DNA of 64,000 nucleotides from Salinispirillum marinum (lineage in GTDB: Bacteria > Pseudomonadota > Gammaproteobacteria > Pseudomonadales > Natronospirillaceae). The notes below the pieces were generated by a model. That model ran no database searches. It had not been told where the DNA came from and saw only the letters and a list, made by a program, of their open reading frames with translations. The position numbers and the translations under genes are program-made. The stretch lies in assembly GCF_042651565.1 (NCBI RefSeq), contig NZ_JBHSDF010000004.1. One strand, 5' to 3'. Each line of letters begins with the position of its first letter. Position 1 is the stretch's first letter. This document shows positions 54,224-63,219 of the stretch, in pieces.

Positions 54224-54244
54224 GCGCTTGCCGGATTTTCCGGC

Positions 54245-54385
54245 AACGTTCTCAGGGCGGGGTGCAATTCCCCACCGGTGGTAGCTGCTTATGCAGAAGC
54301 CCACGAGCGCCCAAGCCCTGGCTTGGGGTCAGCAGATCTGGTCGAATTCCAGAGCCGACGGTAATAGTCCGGATGAAAGAGACCG
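54245..54385 (+). promoter_or_regulatory. FMN riboswitch (RFN element)
   Basis: The conserved opening GTTCTCAGGGCGGGG, then CCCCACCGGTGG, AAGCCC.CGAGCG, GGTCAGCAGA, CCGACGGT.ATAGTCCGGATG and GAAAGAGA are all in order, closed by the outer P1 pairing. FMN binding is expected to favour the terminator that follows and shut off ribH. The element is 141 nt with an expanded hairpin (AAGCCCTGGCTT) in its variable arm. Confidence 0.96.
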
Positions 54386-54395
54386 TGCATCAATA

Positions 54396-54423
54396 ACCTT
54401 TCACCCCAGGTGAAGGGTTTTTT
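54396..54423 (+). terminator. Riboswitch expression-platform terminator
   Basis: ACCTTTCACC (54396-54405) pairs with GGTGAAGGGT (54409-54418) across a 3-nt loop and is followed by a T-run, 43 bp before ribH. It makes transcription attenuation the likely mechanism. Confidence 0.88.
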
Positions 54424-54465
54424 GTGCATTCGCTCTGATTCAGTCACTTCTTCAAAGAGAAAACT

Positions 54466-54972
54466 ATGAATCAGCACACTGAAGCTTCGCTCCACCCAAT
54501 GCCTTCCACCGTTGAACCGCAAAAAATTGCGGTTATTTCTGCGAGTTGGCATAAACCCATCGTGCACAACGCCATTCAGTCGATCAAAAGCCATTTTGAT
54601 CAGAACGGTGTGCACGGGAATGATGTTGAGTTTTTTGAGGTTCCCGGCGCGTTTGAAATACCCCTTCACGCCAAAATGCTTGCCAAAAGTGGAAGGTTTA
54701 AAGCCGTGATTGCCTGCGCCTTTGTGGTCAACAGCGGTATTTACCGACACGAATACGTGGCGTCTTCCGTTATTGACGGTTTAATGAAGGTACAGCTCAC
54801 CACCGATATTCCGGTGTTTTCGGCCGTACTTACCCCCCACAACTTTCATGAACATGAAGATCACCTCCAGTTCTTTGCCAATCACTTTTTGGCCAAAGGA
54901 GCGGAGGTTGCGCAGGCATGCCTAGAAACACTAAAAAGCCTTAGCCACATCAGAAAACTGCATGACCAATAG
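54466..54972 (+). CDS. ribH: 6,7-dimethyl-8-ribityllumazine synthase, type II
   Basis: This is a 168-residue lumazine synthase, which condenses 5-amino-6-ribitylaminouracil with dihydroxybutanone phosphate in the step before riboflavin. FFEVPGAFEIPLHAKML and GIYRHEYVASSVIDGLMKVQ (with the catalytic His) and the overall length match the RibH2 type first known from Brucella rather than the 156-aa E. coli type. It stands alone downstream of an FMN riboswitch, so it is probably a second, inducible RibH. AGAG precedes the ATG. Confidence 0.95.
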   Translation: MNQHTEASLHPMPSTVEPQKIAVISASWHKPIVHNAIQSIKSHFDQNGVHGNDVEFFEVPGAFEIPLHAKMLAKSGRFKAVIACAFVVNSGIYRHEYVASSVIDGLMKVQLTTDIPVFSAVLTPHNFHEHEDHLQFFANHFLAKGAEVAQACLETLKSLSHIRKLHDQ

Positions 54973-55108
54973 TCTGTAGGGTTATTTTGCATCAACCCGG
55001 CCATGGCACTGAAAATCTACCGCCTTGGCTGGGTTATCGTTTGTTCATGTGTTGCCTCATAAGAAACCATGTACCATGAGAAACAGGTTCACAGCAGAAG
55101 GTGACACG

Positions 55109-55300
55109 ATGAAAGACTCCGACGATGAACAGCAACCCGACTGGCAGGAAAGCACCTACCGCAACCGAATGCGCCGTAAGCCCTATGAAAAACAGAAATA
55201 CAAACTACAACTAGAGTTGCTCAAGCTTTAACACTGAGTAAAAGAAAGCGGGACTCGGGTTGTCATCCTGTTTGAGGAGCTCGATGCCGCAATCCACAGA
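55109..55300 (+). pseudogene. Decayed polyphosphate kinase 2 (ppk2) N-terminal remnant
   Basis: From ATG 55109 (behind AAGG) the frame reads MKDSDDEQQPD then KPYEKQKYKLQLELLKL, stops at TAA 55229-55231, reads one His codon, stops at TGA 55235-55237, then continues in the same frame as VKESGTRVVILFEELDAA. PPK2 proteins have this exact run as LVKLQ.WVK.SG..VVILFEGRDAAGKGG, so TAA replaces a Gln codon and TGA a Trp codon. The Walker-A Gly-Lys-Gly-Gly is gone and homology ends about 55300, 10 bp from the convergent pRiA4b-type gene. A 40-aa peptide could still be made but would have no kinase function. Confidence 0.8.
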
Positions 55301-55309
55301 CTCCCCCCA

Positions 55310-56719
55310 TCAATAAACCTGCCACTGCAAAACGCGCCCAAACAACGGCGATGCACGCCAATGCAATGATATGGGATAGGCCGGTGCACCCGGCTGCCTA
55401 ACCTCCTGCACGTCAATAAGCCCCAACAACTGCAAAACAAGGCCAACCCGGTGACAATAAACGTTTATAACATCGTCCTCCGGTGAGCAATAGTCAACCT
55501 CAGACTCCTGCATCAACTGCGGGAAAGCCGACAGATGCATCCGGGCATAATGACCATCGCTCAACCATTGCTCGCCATGACGATGCAGCAACCAAAAGGT
55601 GAACGGGGCTGTCGTACGTAGCCCCATCATCGGCGAACCCCCACTAATATAGGCCCAATTGAATTGCTGGAAAAACGCCTCCAACATCAACGCATGGACA
55701 CCTCCCCAACCTTTGCTCTTCAACAGCTTGCGGGCCTTTGCCGTGATATTGAGCTTACCTTTTGCTACCCGCAGCAATCCGGAAACCTCGGCGACAATCC
55801 GAGTAAAGTGTACCGCACTGGCATCGTCCTCACCGCGCACTGATTGATTCGGCCGCCAGTGATAGATATCTAAATTGCAGTCAACCACGGCAGCCAACAT
55901 AGCTTTCACCATCGCGCCCGGCAAATTACCCTTTTTGGTCAGCGTAACTTCCTTTTCATTCAATGACTCAAACAGCACCGACAGTAAGCGAACAACCGGG
56001 CTATTTTCTGCCTCCGCTGCTGAATCAGCCCATTGAACGACCTCCGGACAATCAAACGTACTGTACAACAACGCATGCATTTGCTGTGGGTTAAAGCCCT
56101 GAAAATCCGGCATGCCAAAATCGGGAAAATCATCATCCCTGTCACATTCCGCGATGATGTCCTCAATGTTGGCTAAATCGTCGTTGATTTCTTCCAGGCT
56201 TACGTCCAATGGATCAAAATGGCCACCATTCCACAACATAACATCTTCATGCTCTTCGTGTTCCGGGTCAGCCATCGCTTCTTTGAATTCTTCGAAGCCG
56301 TCTAACCCACCCACATCTTCCGGCGGACACTGAGCATGCGCCTCTAGACATCTCGGTAACACAGAAAGGTCGGCATCGGGCAAAATGCGCTCCAATCGAA
56401 CCTCATGCACCCAACCGTCGCCAAAGTCATATTCGTACTTCAGGGTTTGCTTCTCAACGTAGAGCAACTGACCAACGGTGAACGCCCGCTCATCTTCCAG
56501 CGCCAGCATGTTATCTTCATCGTGCGCCAAACAGCCAAAGCGACGCTCCTGAGACGACTCAAACAAATGCAGATGTGAATTTGTCCAACCCAACGAAATT
56601 TGCAGAATATGATGCAAACGCTCCAACGTGGTTTGGCTGTCTACCGCAATCAGTCGCCAAACCAAGGGTTCAGTATGCTTGAGGGTGACTTTCAGGTGGT
56701 AGGCGGTGCCTAGATTCAT
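55310..56719 (-). CDS. Plasmid pRiA4b ORF-3-like protein
   Basis: This is a 469-residue cytoplasmic protein. The N-terminal ~190 residues are the PRiA4_ORF3 domain: YHLKVTLKHTEPLVWRLIAV, LERLHHILQISLGWTNSHLH and YEYDFGDGWVHEVRLE. The rest (about 230-469) has a separate, mostly helical region rich in Leu that I do not recognise, ending HWRASPLFGRVLQWQVY. The family is frequent on plasmids and mobile DNA; function unknown. ATG 56719 follows AAAAGG. It abuts the ppk2 remnant. Confidence 0.85.
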   Translation of the reverse strand: MNLGTAYHLKVTLKHTEPLVWRLIAVDSQTTLERLHHILQISLGWTNSHLHLFESSQERRFGCLAHDEDNMLALEDERAFTVGQLLYVEKQTLKYEYDFGDGWVHEVRLERILPDADLSVLPRCLEAHAQCPPEDVGGLDGFEEFKEAMADPEHEEHEDVMLWNGGHFDPLDVSLEEINDDLANIEDIIAECDRDDDFPDFGMPDFQGFNPQQMHALLYSTFDCPEVVQWADSAAEAENSPVVRLLSVLFESLNEKEVTLTKKGNLPGAMVKAMLAAVVDCNLDIYHWRPNQSVRGEDDASAVHFTRIVAEVSGLLRVAKGKLNITAKARKLLKSKGWGGVHALMLEAFFQQFNWAYISGGSPMMGLRTTAPFTFWLLHRHGEQWLSDGHYARMHLSAFPQLMQESEVDYCSPEDDVINVYCHRVGLVLQLLGLIDVQEVRQPGAPAYPISLHWRASPLFGRVLQWQVY

Positions 56720-56816
56720 AATTCGGCCTTTTGGAACGGAGCTGTGGACGAGTATATGGTTCAAGATATTCGGATTGTAGAGCGCGGATTACAATATGTG
56801 CGGATCACAGCAGTAC

Positions 56817-57215
56817 TTAGGACATGAATTCCGCTCGCATTGCAGATACAAAAAGCTCAGCCTGCTCTAACATTTGCTTTGCGTCTGAACGTTCAACAGA
56901 GTCTCCGTTGTAGTCTGCCACTAAACGGATTTCATGCGCACGGTTCTAAAGCCGTCAAACCTCTTTTGATACCGGACCATTCTTGAACAGAAAGATCCCA
57001 AAAGCTCCAATCAAGCCACTATGGGTGCGGCCTATATCTGCCCCAACGGGCGCACCTGACGCAAGTAAAGCAGCACGGGACGCATCAAATATAGCGTAAT
57101 AAGCTCGGTTGGCCGCACCATCAACATCACCCAATTCAAGCAATGCGCGTGCTGACGAACAGGCTGTGTCTGCTTTCAACATAAGCGCTTCAGGTGTCAA
57201 TTGTCGATTAGTCAC
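56817..57215 (-). pseudogene. HEPN-domain toxin gene interrupted by two nonsense codons
   Basis: GTG 57215 overlaps the MNT stop (GTGA) behind GAGGG. The frame encodes a HEPN domain (GAANRAYYAIFDASRAALLA, RTHSGLIGAFG, KNGPVSKEV) until TGA at about 56957-56955. It then reads Arg-Leu, meets TAG, and continues in the same frame with NRAHEIRLVADYNGDSVE to AMRAEFMS and TAA 56819-56817. Intact relatives read KEL-GRLLNRA-E-R here, so Gly became TGA and Leu became TAG. The 132-codon total is the family's normal length, which argues for point mutations. Confidence 0.85.
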
Positions 57216-57550
57216 AACCGGACTCCCTCTCGGGCAATAGTGCGCAACAAGTCTGGATTCGAATAGTTTTCTGGATGCTCCCACTCATCCAACCAAACAG
57301 GAAGCGGAGATATCAGAATATCTGTTTCAAGCAATACGTCGAAAGCGATGTCTGCCATATTCAGTTTGGCGGTCAAGAAACGCTGATGTGGGCCACGCAA
57401 TAGAACAGCAACGTCTGCATCACTGTCTGATCGATGCGTTCCGCGTGCCCTGCTCCCAAAGACAATTGCGCCAGCCAGTTCGAATCGGTTGCTGATCAAT
57501 TCAAGGAAGCGGCGGACTGCCTGCTCTGTATGACAATCAATCGAATACAT
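57212..57550 (-). CDS. MNT-type nucleotidyltransferase antitoxin
   Basis: This is a 112-residue minimal nucleotidyltransferase. The catalytic pattern IVFGSRARGTHRSDSDADVAVL keeps the Gly-Ser and the paired metal-binding Asp residues. In MNT-HEPN toxin-antitoxin modules this protein neutralises the HEPN RNase, in studied cases by AMPylating it. GGAG precedes ATG 57550. The partner HEPN gene, which overlaps by 4 bp, is broken, so this is an antitoxin that has outlived its toxin. Confidence 0.9.
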   Translation of the reverse strand: MYSIDCHTEQAVRRFLELISNRFELAGAIVFGSRARGTHRSDSDADVAVLLRGPHQRFLTAKLNMADIAFDVLLETDILISPLPVWLDEWEHPENYSNPDLLRTIAREGVRL

Positions 57551-57704
57551 GCTAACTCCGCAGTTAATCTAGTCTTCATAATAACCCTACGATCTGGCGA
57601 ATGAAATACTGTCAAAATTTCAAAAACACGACACAAAAGTCTTCCTTCTTATATATACCTAAACTTTTTTTATTTTTGGTGCAGCATCTGGTGAATTTTG
57701 TGTC

Positions 57705-57710
57705 TATAAT
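57705..57710 (+). promoter_or_regulatory. -10 element candidate for the mrp operon
   Basis: A consensus TATAAT lies 66 bp before mrpA; no convincing -35 box sits at 16-18 bp. The leader after it holds a hairpin CGCCTG (57723-57728) / CAGGCG (57739-57744). Confidence 0.4.
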
Positions 57711-57775
57711 CCGGCGCTTTCACGCCTGTTTCATGAGGCAGGCGAACAGAAACGTGCATTAGGGATGTAGGTTCG

Positions 57776-60565
57776 ATGACGCTCGCTCTGATCGTTTTTT
57801 TACCCTTTATCGGGGTGGTTCTACCCGCCCTGTTCATTCGCTACGGCCGCAATGCGTCGGCATGGGCGACCGCTGTCGCGCCAGCCATTGCGTTGGTGTT
57901 GCTGTTCCGGGAAGCGCCTTCGGTGTTTGCGGGAGAAGTGCAGACCATCTATTGGAACTGGTTGCCTTCTCTGGGCTTGAACATCAGTTTCCGTTTGGAT
58001 GGTTTGTCTTTCCTGTTCGCGCTGCTGATTTTAGCCATCGGTTTATTGGTGATTTTGTATGGGCGGTACTATTTGTCGGAGAAGGACCCTATGGGTCGGT
58101 TCTTTGGTATTTTACTGCTGTTCATGGGCGCCATGATGGGTGTGGTCACGGCCAATAACCTGCTGTTGTTGGTGCTGTTTTGGGAGCTCACCAGTTTAAG
58201 TTCGTTCTTGCTGATTGGCTTTTGGGGCCACCGCTCGGATGCGCGGCGCGGCGCGCGTATGGCGTTGACGGTCACCGGTGGTGGCGGATTGGCGCTGTTG
58301 GCCGGTGTGATGTTGATCGGCCATGTGGTGGGTTCGTTTGATTTGACCGATGTGCTCGCGGCGGGCGACCAAATTCGGGCCCATGCGTATTATCCCTACA
58401 TCATTCTGCTGGTGCTGCTGGGTGTGTTCACCAAATCGGCCCAATTTCCGTTCCACTTCTGGTTACCCCACGCGATGTCGGCCCCTACGCCGGTATCGGC
58501 CTATTTGCATTCGGCTACCATGGTGAAAGCGGGTGTTTTCTTGCTGGCACGTTTGTACCCCGCCCTATCCGGTACAGAGATGTGGTTTGTCATTGTCTCG
58601 CTCACCGGTTTGGCCACCTTAACATTGGGCGCGGTGGTCGCGTTGTTCAAGCACGATTTAAAAGGCTTGCTGGCCTACTCCACCATCAGCCACCTGGGCC
58701 TGATTACGCTGCTGTTTGGCTTGGATACGCACCTGGCCGTATTGGCGGCGTTATTTCACTTGATGAACCACGCGACCTTTAAGGCGTCATTATTTATGGC
58801 GGCGGGCATTGTGGATCATGAAACCGGCACGCGGGATATCCGCTTGCTATCGGGGCTGCGACACTATATGCCCTATACGGCGGCGCTGGGGTTAATCGCC
58901 ACCGCTGCGATGGCTGGGGTCCCGTTGTTAAACGGATTCTTAAGTACCGAGATGTTCCTGGCAGAATCGCTAGAGCAAAGTGTGCTGGGCGGATGGAGCT
59001 GGTTAATTCCGGTGATCGCAGTGTTCGCGAAAATCTTCTCCGTCGCCTATTCGGTGCGCTTTATTCACAGTGTGTTCTTTGGCCCGAAAGCCGAAAACCT
59101 GCCGAAAAAACCGCATGAAGCGCCGTTTTTTATGCGCGCGCCGGTGTTGTTCCTGGTGTTCCTGTGCTTAGCCGTGGGCATTTTCCCTGTGGTGTTCATC
59201 GGCAGTATTTTGAACGCAGCAGCGGGTGCCGCTACGCAAGCACCGCTACCCTATTATTCCCTGTCGCTGTGGCACGGTATCAACTTGCCGTTGATCATGT
59301 CCGTGACCGCCATGGCCTTAGGTATTGTGGTGTACACCTTGCGTCATCGGTTGTTCGCTTTGTGGGATAAGTTACCCCCTCTCAGTGCGCCCTTGGTGTT
59401 TGAGTATATCTTGCACAACGGCTACATAGTGCCGGCCCGTAAGATCACCAAGTTACTGGAAAGCGGGCGTCCGCAAAGCTATCTCGCTATGCTGATCAGC
59501 TTAACCATCGTTGCTGCGGGTTCTGCCCTGTGGTCATTGGAACAATGGCAAGGCTCGCTTAGTCTGCAGCCCTTGGATATACCATCGGTGGTAATCGCCA
59601 TTGCGATGATCGTCACGGCGCTCTGCACCACCATTTGGCATCACCAGCGTTTAGCGGCCTTGCTGTTTATTAGCGTGGTTGGTTTGGGGGTAGCTTTAGC
59701 GTTTGCACGCTTCTCAGCGCCCGATCTGGCACTCACACAACTGTCGGTAGAAGTCGTGAGCTTGGTGTTATTAATGCTGATTCTGTTCTTGCTGCCCGAA
59801 AAGAGCCCGTTTGATTCCTCCTACCGCCGCATTTGGCGTGATGGTTTTATCGCGGTGTTGGGCGCGTTGGTGATTGGGGTGATTACCTTTGCCATTCTCA
59901 CCCGCCCCGGCGAGAGTATTGGCGAATACTATTTGCAGCAAAGTGTACCCGGTGGCGGTGGTGCCAACGTGGTGAATGTGATTCTGGTGGACTTCCGGGG
60001 TTTTGATACCTTCGGTGAAATTACGGTGTTGGCGATTGCGGCTATTGGTATCTTCGGTCTATTGGATGGCATGAAACTGTTCAACCCGACCATGACAGCA
60101 CAGCGCCATTTTGCGCTGGACCGTCACCCGCTGTTACTGACCGTATTGAACATGCCGTTATTGCCGCTGGCATTAATGGTGTCAGTGTACATTTTCTTAC
60201 GCGGACACAACCTGCCCGGCGGCGGTTTTATTGCTGGCTTGATCACCGCGATTGCGCTGCTGTTGCAGTATCTGACCAATGGTTTGGCGTGGACCAACCG
60301 CCGTATGTCCGGTAATTACCACCCTGTGGTGGCCTCGGGTGTGTTGGTCGCTGCCATCACCGCCATGGGAGCCTGGGTCTTCGGCAAGCCATTGCTCACG
60401 TCGTGGCATGACTATGTCGATATCCCATTCATAGGCCACATTGAACTGGCGTCCGCCATGGCGTTTGACTTGGGTGTTTATTTGGCGGTGATTGGCGCAA
60501 CGCTGCTGATTCTCGCCAACCTGGGCAAACTTACTCCTTTCTCCAGTGACGATTCGGAGCTCTGA
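57776..60565 (+). CDS. mrpA: Mrp Na+/H+ antiporter subunit A (fused A-B)
   Basis: This is a 929-residue membrane subunit with more than 20 spans. The N-terminal ~500 residues form a NuoL/proton_antipo_M domain (FWELTSLSSFLLIGFWGHRS, HAMSAPTPVSAYLHSATMVKAG, KHDLKGLLAYSTISHLG). The middle is an MbhD/MbhE-like section (LTQLSVEVVSLVLLML, DFRGFDTFGEITVLAIA), and the last ~130 residues are an MnhB domain (LRGHNLPGGGFIAGLI). The A-B fusion is the group 2 arrangement seen in many proteobacteria. With C-G it exports Na+ in exchange for H+, giving salt and alkali tolerance. GTAGG precedes ATG. Confidence 0.95.
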   Translation: MTLALIVFLPFIGVVLPALFIRYGRNASAWATAVAPAIALVLLFREAPSVFAGEVQTIYWNWLPSLGLNISFRLDGLSFLFALLILAIGLLVILYGRYYLSEKDPMGRFFGILLLFMGAMMGVVTANNLLLLVLFWELTSLSSFLLIGFWGHRSDARRGARMALTVTGGGGLALLAGVMLIGHVVGSFDLTDVLAAGDQIRAHAYYPYIILLVLLGVFTKSAQFPFHFWLPHAMSAPTPVSAYLHSATMVKAGVFLLARLYPALSGTEMWFVIVSLTGLATLTLGAVVALFKHDLKGLLAYSTISHLGLITLLFGLDTHLAVLAALFHLMNHATFKASLFMAAGIVDHETGTRDIRLLSGLRHYMPYTAALGLIATAAMAGVPLLNGFLSTEMFLAESLEQSVLGGWSWLIPVIAVFAKIFSVAYSVRFIHSVFFGPKAENLPKKPHEAPFFMRAPVLFLVFLCLAVGIFPVVFIGSILNAAAGAATQAPLPYYSLSLWHGINLPLIMSVTAMALGIVVYTLRHRLFALWDKLPPLSAPLVFEYILHNGYIVPARKITKLLESGRPQSYLAMLISLTIVAAGSALWSLEQWQGSLSLQPLDIPSVVIAIAMIVTALCTTIWHHQRLAALLFISVVGLGVALAFARFSAPDLALTQLSVEVVSLVLLMLILFLLPEKSPFDSSYRRIWRDGFIAVLGALVIGVITFAILTRPGESIGEYYLQQSVPGGGGANVVNVILVDFRGFDTFGEITVLAIAAIGIFGLLDGMKLFNPTMTAQRHFALDRHPLLLTVLNMPLLPLALMVSVYIFLRGHNLPGGGFIAGLITAIALLLQYLTNGLAWTNRRMSGNYHPVVASGVLVAAITAMGAWVFGKPLLTSWHDYVDIPFIGHIELASAMAFDLGVYLAVIGATLLILANLGKLTPFSSDDSEL

Positions 60566-60566
60566 C

Positions 60567-60905
60567 ATGGAACTTCTTTATGCACTTGTCGTGGCCGTAC
60601 TCACCGGCTGTGGAATTTACCTGCTGCTGCGGGCCAGAACCTTCCCGGTGGTCGTCGGGTTGATGATGCTGTCTTATGCGGTGAACCTGTTCTTGGTCGC
60701 GATGGGCCGTTTACGCACCGGTGCTCCCGCCATCATTGAAGCAGAAGCCTCCTATACGGACCCCATTCCACAAGCCCTGGTACTGACGGCCATTGTGATC
60801 GGCTTCGCTATGACATCGTTTGTGACGGTGTTGGCACTGCGTGCACGTGGCGAGATGGGCAATGACCATGTGGATGGCAACGAAGAGCAGGAGCCAGGAC
60901 GATGA
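60567..60905 (+). CDS. mrpC: Mrp antiporter subunit C
   Basis: This is a 112-residue NuoK-like protein with three spans (GCGIYLLLRARTFPVVVGLM, LSYAVNLFLVAMGR, ALVLTAIVIGFAMTSF). ATG 60567 begins 1 bp after the mrpA stop, with GGAG inside the end of mrpA. Its stop overlaps the mrpD start. Confidence 0.95.
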   Translation: MELLYALVVAVLTGCGIYLLLRARTFPVVVGLMMLSYAVNLFLVAMGRLRTGAPAIIEAEASYTDPIPQALVLTAIVIGFAMTSFVTVLALRARGEMGNDHVDGNEEQEPGR

Positions 60906-62419
60906 TGCAACACTGGATAACGCTCCCGGTGATATGGCCACTACTGACCGGCGTTCTGCTCATTTTCATGGCCCGCGCCAGTCGTGATGCCAAGCGAATT
61001 GTGAGTGTGACCTCGGCGGTACTGGCCGTGCCGATGATGTGGGTACTGCTGCAGCAAGCAGCGACTGGCGATTATCAAGTCTACGCCGTCGGCAATTGGG
61101 TACCGCCCTTTGGTATCGTGCTGGTGTTGGACCGTTTAGCCGCCATGATGCTGATGATGACCGCTGTACTGGCGATGCTGGCGCTGCTTTATGGTATTCG
61201 TGGCGATGACAAGCCCGGCCGAAATTTTCACCCGCTGTTCCATTTTCAATTGATGGGCATTCAGGGGGCGTTCTTAACCGGCGACATTTTCAACCTGTTC
61301 GTATTTTTCGAGATTTTATTGATCTCGTCATATGGTTTGTTGATGCACGGCGCAGGCCCGGCCCGCACGCGCGCCACCTTGCACTATGTCATCTTAAACC
61401 TCACTGGGTCTGCCTTGTTTTTGATCGGCGTCGGCACCCTGTATGGCGTTTTAGGTACGCTGAACATGGCCGATATGGTACTGGCGATGCGTGATGTACC
61501 GGCGGCAGACTTACCGTTGGCGCGCGCTGGCGGGCTGATTTTGCTGATTGTGTTTGGCCTGAAAGCCGCCATGCTGCCGTTGTATTTCTGGCTGCCCAAT
61601 GCCTACAGCTCGGCCAGTCCTTCGGTGGCATCCTTGTTTGCCATTATGACGAAAGTGGGTGTCTACAGCATCTTACGTGTACATGGTCTTCTGTTCGGTG
61701 ATGGCGCAGGCGCCGTGGCCGGTAGCATTGATGCGTGGCTGTGGCCGATTGCGGCACTGACCATGGTATTTGGTGCGATTGGGGTCATTGGTGCACGCAC
61801 CTTGAAGCGTGTGGTGTCTTATTTGGTGATTGTGTCCGTCGGCACCTTATTGATTGTAGTCGCGTCCAACCATGAACCGACATTGATCGGTGGTTTGTTC
61901 TACTTAATTCACTCGACGTTCATTACCGCTGCCTTGTTCTTATTGGCCGACATCATTGCCGGGCAACGCGGTGCGGTGCTGGATGATTTGTCACCTGCTC
62001 CGGTGGTCGCGCAACCCCGTTTGTTAGGCGTCATCTTTTTCTTTTCAGCGGCCAGTGTGGCAGGGTTACCGCCGCTCTCCGGCTTTATCGGCAAGGCGCT
62101 GATCTTACAAGGTTCGGCTGGACAAAGTTTCGCCCCGCTGATGTGGTTGATTTTACTCGCGGCCGGGTTGGTCGCGCTGATTTCACTCTCGCGGGCGGGC
62201 AGTACCATTTTTTGGCGTGTCACGGAACAACCCAATAGTGGCCGAAAAGCCGACAAAATGAAGTTATTGGTGGCGGGCGTTCTATTGATGATCAGCCCGG
62301 CTTTATCGATATTCGGTGAACCTGTTATCCAGTACGTCAGCGCAACCGCAGCCCAAGTCATGGATGTGGATAGCTACGTACGTGCAGTCTTGGGTTCGAC
62401 TCAGCGCGGAGGTTTCTAA
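60902..62419 (+). CDS. mrpD: Mrp antiporter subunit D
   Basis: This is a 505-residue NuoN/NuoM-like antiporter subunit with about 14 spans. FNLFVFFEILLISSYGLLMHG, KAAMLPLYFWLPNAYSSASP and LKRVVSYLVIVSVG are the proton-antiporter blocks, with the conserved Glu and Lys. Overlaps mrpC by 4 bp. Confidence 0.95.
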   Translation: MMQHWITLPVIWPLLTGVLLIFMARASRDAKRIVSVTSAVLAVPMMWVLLQQAATGDYQVYAVGNWVPPFGIVLVLDRLAAMMLMMTAVLAMLALLYGIRGDDKPGRNFHPLFHFQLMGIQGAFLTGDIFNLFVFFEILLISSYGLLMHGAGPARTRATLHYVILNLTGSALFLIGVGTLYGVLGTLNMADMVLAMRDVPAADLPLARAGGLILLIVFGLKAAMLPLYFWLPNAYSSASPSVASLFAIMTKVGVYSILRVHGLLFGDGAGAVAGSIDAWLWPIAALTMVFGAIGVIGARTLKRVVSYLVIVSVGTLLIVVASNHEPTLIGGLFYLIHSTFITAALFLLADIIAGQRGAVLDDLSPAPVVAQPRLLGVIFFFSAASVAGLPPLSGFIGKALILQGSAGQSFAPLMWLILLAAGLVALISLSRAGSTIFWRVTEQPNSGRKADKMKLLVAGVLLMISPALSIFGEPVIQYVSATAAQVMDVDSYVRAVLGSTQRGGF

Positions 62420-62420
62420 T

Positions 62421-62939
62421 ATGCCTATTCGTGAAGATGGACAACAGCCGCTCCCACCACGGCAGTGGCTACCCCACCCGCTGGTGAGCTTGGTGTTGGT
62501 GGTGGTTTGGCAGATTCTGGCCGAGTCTCCGTCTGTGGGCAGTCTATTGATGGGGCTGTTCTTAGGGTGGTTTTTACCGTGGTTGACCCAACGGTTGTGG
62601 GCCTTTCCGGTTCAAATACGTGGCTGGGTGCCGCTGATCCGTTATGCCTTCTTGGTGCTGTGGGATATTACGATGTCCAACATTGCGGTGCTGCGCCTCA
62701 CGCTTGGGCCCGTACGTAACTTACAGCCAGCTTTTTTTGAGGTGCCGCTGGACATCGCCAACCCGATTGCCATTACGGTTTTGGCCAACACCATTACGTT
62801 AACGCCGGGTACGGTATCCGCCGACGTTTCGCCAGCCCGCGATAAAATTCTTGTCCATGGCCTGCATGTGCCCGATATCGCTGCGGCCATTGCCGATATT
62901 AAAGGGCGCTATGAAGCACCGCTGAAGGAGATATTCTAA
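62421..62939 (+). CDS. mrpE: Mrp antiporter subunit E
   Basis: This is a 172-residue MnhE family protein with two to three N-terminal spans and the C-terminal block NTITLTPGTVSADVSPARDK then ILVHGLHV. ATG 62421 follows GGAGG. The stop overlaps mrpF (TAATG). Confidence 0.94.
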   Translation: MPIREDGQQPLPPRQWLPHPLVSLVLVVVWQILAESPSVGSLLMGLFLGWFLPWLTQRLWAFPVQIRGWVPLIRYAFLVLWDITMSNIAVLRLTLGPVRNLQPAFFEVPLDIANPIAITVLANTITLTPGTVSADVSPARDKILVHGLHVPDIAAAIADIKGRYEAPLKEIF

Positions 62940-63208
62940 TGTTGCAGTTTGCCATTATGGTGACCTTGGTGTTGTACAGTATTTCTGCATTGCTGACGCT
63001 GTATCGCATGGTGAAGGGCCCAGACCTACCCGATCGTATCCTGACGCTGGACACGCTGTACGTGAACGCCATTGCACTGATCATCGTGTTTGGTATGTGG
63101 CTGAACACCACGATGTTTTTTGAAGCCGCCCTGTTGATCGCCATGATGGGCTTTGTCGGCACCGTTGCGGTATGTAAGTACATACTGCGCGGCAACCTCA
63201 TTGAATAA
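62939..63208 (+). CDS. mrpF: Mrp antiporter subunit F
   Basis: This is an 89-residue, three-span protein with the family block GPDLPDRILTLDTLYVNAIA and the C-terminal GTVAVCKYILRG. Coupled to mrpE by a shared base. Confidence 0.94.
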   Translation: MLQFAIMVTLVLYSISALLTLYRMVKGPDLPDRILTLDTLYVNAIALIIVFGMWLNTTMFFEAALLIAMMGFVGTVAVCKYILRGNLIE

Positions 63209-63219
63209 GGAGACTTTCC

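Noticed and set aside
54119..54240. Minus-strand frame reading VGYHKNKHYGGRVPQV, vaguely like a SymE-type toxin
   Set aside because: Too short and weak; it overlaps the ribH promoter and riboswitch and the end of the HAD gene, and the SymE core is missing.
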